From Cytobacillus praedii (GTDB lineage: Bacteria > Bacillota > Bacilli > Bacillales > Cytobacillaceae), in assembly GCF_001439605.1 (NCBI RefSeq), contig NZ_LMBX01000015.1:62001-126000 (forward strand): 64,000 nucleotides of DNA, read 5' to 3'. The notes under the pieces were generated by a model that did no database searches, was not told where the DNA came from, and saw only the letters and a list, made by a program, of their open reading frames with translations. Position 1 is the stretch's first letter, and each line of letters starts with the position of its first letter. A program made the translations under genes and the position numbers. Positions 61,523-64,000 of the stretch are shown in pieces.

Positions 61523-61552
61523 AAAAAGGACTTCAAATTTCGAAGTCCTTTT
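61523..61552. terminator. Bidirectional terminator after the nitric oxide reductase gene
   Basis: AAAAGGACTTC (61524-61534) pairs with GAAGTCCTTTT (61542-61552) with a 7-base loop and T/A runs on both sides, 60 bases past the reductase stop. Confidence 0.8.
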
Positions 61553-61611
61553 GTTGTGCCCCATTTTCACTTATATTGCTTAGGAGCAAAATCATTTAAT
61601 GTACTATTTTT

Positions 61612-63900
61612 TCACAAAAATGTATCCGTAGTATTATTGTTAACAGAACGATCTTCATCATTCTGTACGAATGCCTTCCCAGTTTTCAAACTAATAACAA
61701 ACCAAGCAATTCCCATTACACCAAGAGCAAAGATTGTATCACCAACTGATCTGAAATACACAAGATTATGGATAATCTTTTGGTTGAGAAATTCGGCAGA
61801 CCGAGCATACCACATACCATGTTCAATACTGGCAATTGCCTGCAAAATTCCTACGGGAAGAAGGCTAGTAAAAGCCATAAGTAACAAACCTATATTCAAA
61901 GCCCAGAAAGAAAAGCGAAGCAATTTTGTTTTCCATGGTCTTTTACCAGATAATCCACGCAAGCAAAATAGCATTAAACCAATTCCAAGCATGCCGTACA
62001 CACCAAATAATGCTGTGTGAGCATGTAACGGTGTCGTATTCAATCCTTGAATATAATACAACGATATTGGCGGATTAATCAAAAAGCCGAATACACCTGC
62101 ACCAAGCAGATTCCAGAAAGAAACAGATACAAAGAACATAATCGGCCATTTATACCTTTTCATCCATGGCTTAGCAAAACTATGCCGATAATTTTCAAAT
62201 GCTTCATATCCAATTAATGCAAGTGGAACAACCTCCAGTGCACTGAATGAAGCACCAACTGCTAATACCCCTACTGGCGTACCAGCAAAATACAAGTGGT
62301 GGAATGTTCCTAGTATTCCCCCAAATAAAAAGATCGAAGTTGACAATAAAACCGAAGTTGTTGCTATTTTCGTTCCGACCAATCCCATACGTGTAAAAAT
62401 AAAGGCTAGAACAGCGACAGCAAATACCTCAAAAAACCCTTCTACCCATAAGTGTACAACCCACCAACGCCAATAAGTAACCATAGACAAGTGGGCTGTC
62501 TCTCCCCACATGAGACCAGGTACGTAAAAAACCGGAATGGCTACTGATGCAAGTAAGAAAAGAATTAATAAATGGCGATTTTCACCTTTTTTCTTAAGTG
62601 CCGGCCAAATAGCCCTCGCCATTAAGAAGAACCATAAAAATAACCCTATCGTTAATAAGATCTGCCACATACGCCCAAGGTCCACATATTCATATCCTTG
62701 ATGTCCAAAGTAGAAGTTCCCTGTCGGATTTGTAATATACCCTTTAACAGCTGCCCATTCACCGGTCATTGAACCAAGTACTACTATCAGAAGGGCTACA
62801 AATAAGAAGTTCACGCCAAATCTTTGATATTTCGGTTCGTATCCAGTAATTGCTGGTCCAATATACAATCCAGTCGCTAACCATGCAGTTGCAATCCAAA
62901 AAATTCCGATCTGCTGATGCCATGTTCGCGTAACGCTGTAAGGGAACCATTCATTTAGCGGAATACCGTAAAAGCCATTCCCTTCCACTGCATAATGTGC
63001 TGTAATTACACCTAAAATAATTTGTAGTACTAATAATGCAGTTACAACCCAAAAATATTTGATCGTTGCCTTCATCGATGGTGTCTGTTTTATCGATAAT
63101 AAAGGATCCGTTTTTGGGGCTACAATCGTTTCATCTTTACGCTGAAATGCATAGTACCAGACAAGAGCTCCGATCCCCGCTATTAGAATTACTATACTTG
63201 TAACCGACCATATGATGTTAGAGGAAGTTGGAACATTATCAATTAAAGGCTCTCCCGGCCAGTTGTTAGAATAGGTGATATCTTCTCCAGGCCGATTAGT
63301 TTCTACAGACCATGTAGCCCACCAAAAGAATGCATTGAGTTTTTTCATATCTTCATCATTGGAAACCGTATTTGCTGGAATTGCTATTTTCTCACGGTAT
63401 TCATCTAATGCCGGATCATCCCCAAATACAGATGCATAATAGCCACTCATATGTGCAATCGATTTAGAGCGTATTTCTGAAATAGTAATATTCCCTGTTT
63501 CCGAGTTATAGGTGTTCGTTCTTATTTCTTTTTTAAGATAAGCTTTTAAGGCTGCCTGTTTTTCCTCAGACAAGCTCTGATAATCATTCCCATACTGCTC
63601 TTGAGCCCAAGTGTCTAGAATCCAAACGGAAGAACGATGAAGCCAATCTGCTGTCCAATCAGGAGCAACATATGCCCCGTGCCCCCATATACTTCCAACT
63701 TCATTTCCGCCTATTCGCTGCCAAACCTTTTGTCCATCTTGTATATCTTTTTTCGAAAAGATCACATCTCCAGATTCTGTCACAACCTGGTTAGGAATGG
63801 GTGGTTTCTTCTGATAAATTTCTCCACCGAAATAGATTAATACAATGAAAGATCCTATAAAAACGGAGGCCAATATCAACCACAGTTTTTTGTATTTCAT
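61612..63900 (-). CDS. norB: Quinol-dependent nitric oxide reductase (qNor), large single subunit
   Basis: The 762-residue membrane enzyme has an N-terminal helix and a long extracytoplasmic region (about 30-210) that replaces the cytochrome c subunit of other NO reductases. About 12 further helices follow. Heme ligand histidines are visible in RTWHQQIGIFWI, FHHLYFAGTP and HAHTALFGVYG, as in heme-copper oxidase relatives. It reduces NO to N2O with electrons from quinol and serves denitrification or NO detoxification. ATG at 63900 follows GGGAGGTAG by 5-7 bases; a GTG at 63906 is inside the leader of that site. Expression is probably controlled by the Fnr-type site upstream. Confidence 0.93.
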   Translation of the reverse strand: MKYKKLWLILASVFIGSFIVLIYFGGEIYQKKPPIPNQVVTESGDVIFSKKDIQDGQKVWQRIGGNEVGSIWGHGAYVAPDWTADWLHRSSVWILDTWAQEQYGNDYQSLSEEKQAALKAYLKKEIRTNTYNSETGNITISEIRSKSIAHMSGYYASVFGDDPALDEYREKIAIPANTVSNDEDMKKLNAFFWWATWSVETNRPGEDITYSNNWPGEPLIDNVPTSSNIIWSVTSIVILIAGIGALVWYYAFQRKDETIVAPKTDPLLSIKQTPSMKATIKYFWVVTALLVLQIILGVITAHYAVEGNGFYGIPLNEWFPYSVTRTWHQQIGIFWIATAWLATGLYIGPAITGYEPKYQRFGVNFLFVALLIVVLGSMTGEWAAVKGYITNPTGNFYFGHQGYEYVDLGRMWQILLTIGLFLWFFLMARAIWPALKKKGENRHLLILFLLASVAIPVFYVPGLMWGETAHLSMVTYWRWWVVHLWVEGFFEVFAVAVLAFIFTRMGLVGTKIATTSVLLSTSIFLFGGILGTFHHLYFAGTPVGVLAVGASFSALEVVPLALIGYEAFENYRHSFAKPWMKRYKWPIMFFVSVSFWNLLGAGVFGFLINPPISLYYIQGLNTTPLHAHTALFGVYGMLGIGLMLFCLRGLSGKRPWKTKLLRFSFWALNIGLLLMAFTSLLPVGILQAIASIEHGMWYARSAEFLNQKIIHNLVYFRSVGDTIFALGVMGIAWFVISLKTGKAFVQNDEDRSVNNNTTDTFL

Positions 63901-63933
63901 ATTCACTACCTCCCTAAATTAATTTCAACCTCA

Positions 63934-63974
63934 ATTATAGGGGGTAGGATATTTCAAATAGTGACTAAAATCAC
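63934..63974 (-). promoter_or_regulatory. Promoter with Crp/Fnr-type activator site of the NO reductase gene
   Basis: On the minus strand TATAAT (63934-63939) lies 21 bases after GTGA-N6-TCAC (63961-63974). The dyad centre falls at about -41, the standard place for an Fnr-type class II activator, and there is no good -35. The dyad matches the TGTGA-N6-TCACA consensus of Bacillus Fnr at eight of ten positions. Confidence 0.6.
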
Positions 63975-64000
63975 CATTTTGGAAAAATAATCCAATTATC

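Overview
The window is AT-rich chromosomal DNA from an endospore-forming member of the Bacillaceae. The evidence is strong AGGAGG-type ribosome binding sites, frequent TTG and GTG starts, intrinsic terminators, a collagen-like exosporium-type protein, a cysteine-rich coat-like protein, YxeA, CBO0543 and DUF1272 family proteins, an RNase J, and a PaiA/PaiB pair. The species cannot be named from the sequence.

Layout. (1) 1-3.1 kb: a TetR gene cut by the window edge, a decayed amidohydrolase fragment, and a divergent pair (Crp/Fnr-type regulator and class V PLP enzyme). (2) 3.3-23.8 kb, all on the minus strand: a large peptide or amino-acid-derivative catabolic block. One 12-gene unit runs M20-M24-M20-M24, two oligopeptide-type permeases, a lipoprotein binding protein, another M24, two ABC ATPases, a DAO-type FAD oxidoreductase and a DUF3830 protein. 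A second unit encodes an amidohydrolase, a sodium:solute symporter, an M24 homologue with altered metal ligands, and another amidohydrolase. A PucR-type regulator lies just upstream. (3) 24-35.6 kb: a gene-poor stretch of small membrane proteins, spore-surface proteins, tiny ORFs, duplicated segments and several pseudogenes, partly decayed. (4) 35.8-49.4 kb: an RNase J paralogue, a one-polypeptide sigma-like/anti-sigma membrane protein, a DUF2089/SHOCT-like operon, a lipoprotein, MarR-PaiA-PaiB, a GNAT protein, an APH-like kinase and an ABC exporter. (5) 49.4-60.3 kb: two short-chain dehydrogenases, two AraC regulators, a DMT transporter, and three resistance-type genes (Lsa-type ABC-F, Cfr-type 23S rRNA methyltransferase, Bcr/CflA MFS transporter). 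(6) 60.5-64 kb: an SMI1/KNR4 protein and a quinol-type nitric oxide reductase.

The most interesting signals are the leaders of the resistance genes. The Lsa gene has a promoter, a micro-ORF, two competing pairings, an intrinsic terminator, a second 16-codon leader peptide with its own hairpin, and a stem at the Shine-Dalgarno of the main gene. The Cfr gene has a promoter, a 49-codon leader ORF, complementary segments and a terminator. The MFS gene is preceded by a 27-codon ORF that ends in its ribosome binding site. These look like antibiotic-sensing attenuators. The catabolic block, with four M24, two M20 and two amidohydrolase genes, is a candidate undescribed pathway whose substrate cannot be settled from sequence alone. 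A direct repeat of about 130 bp brackets its larger operon, and a 268-269 bp palindrome-rich intergenic repeat occurs twice in the window.
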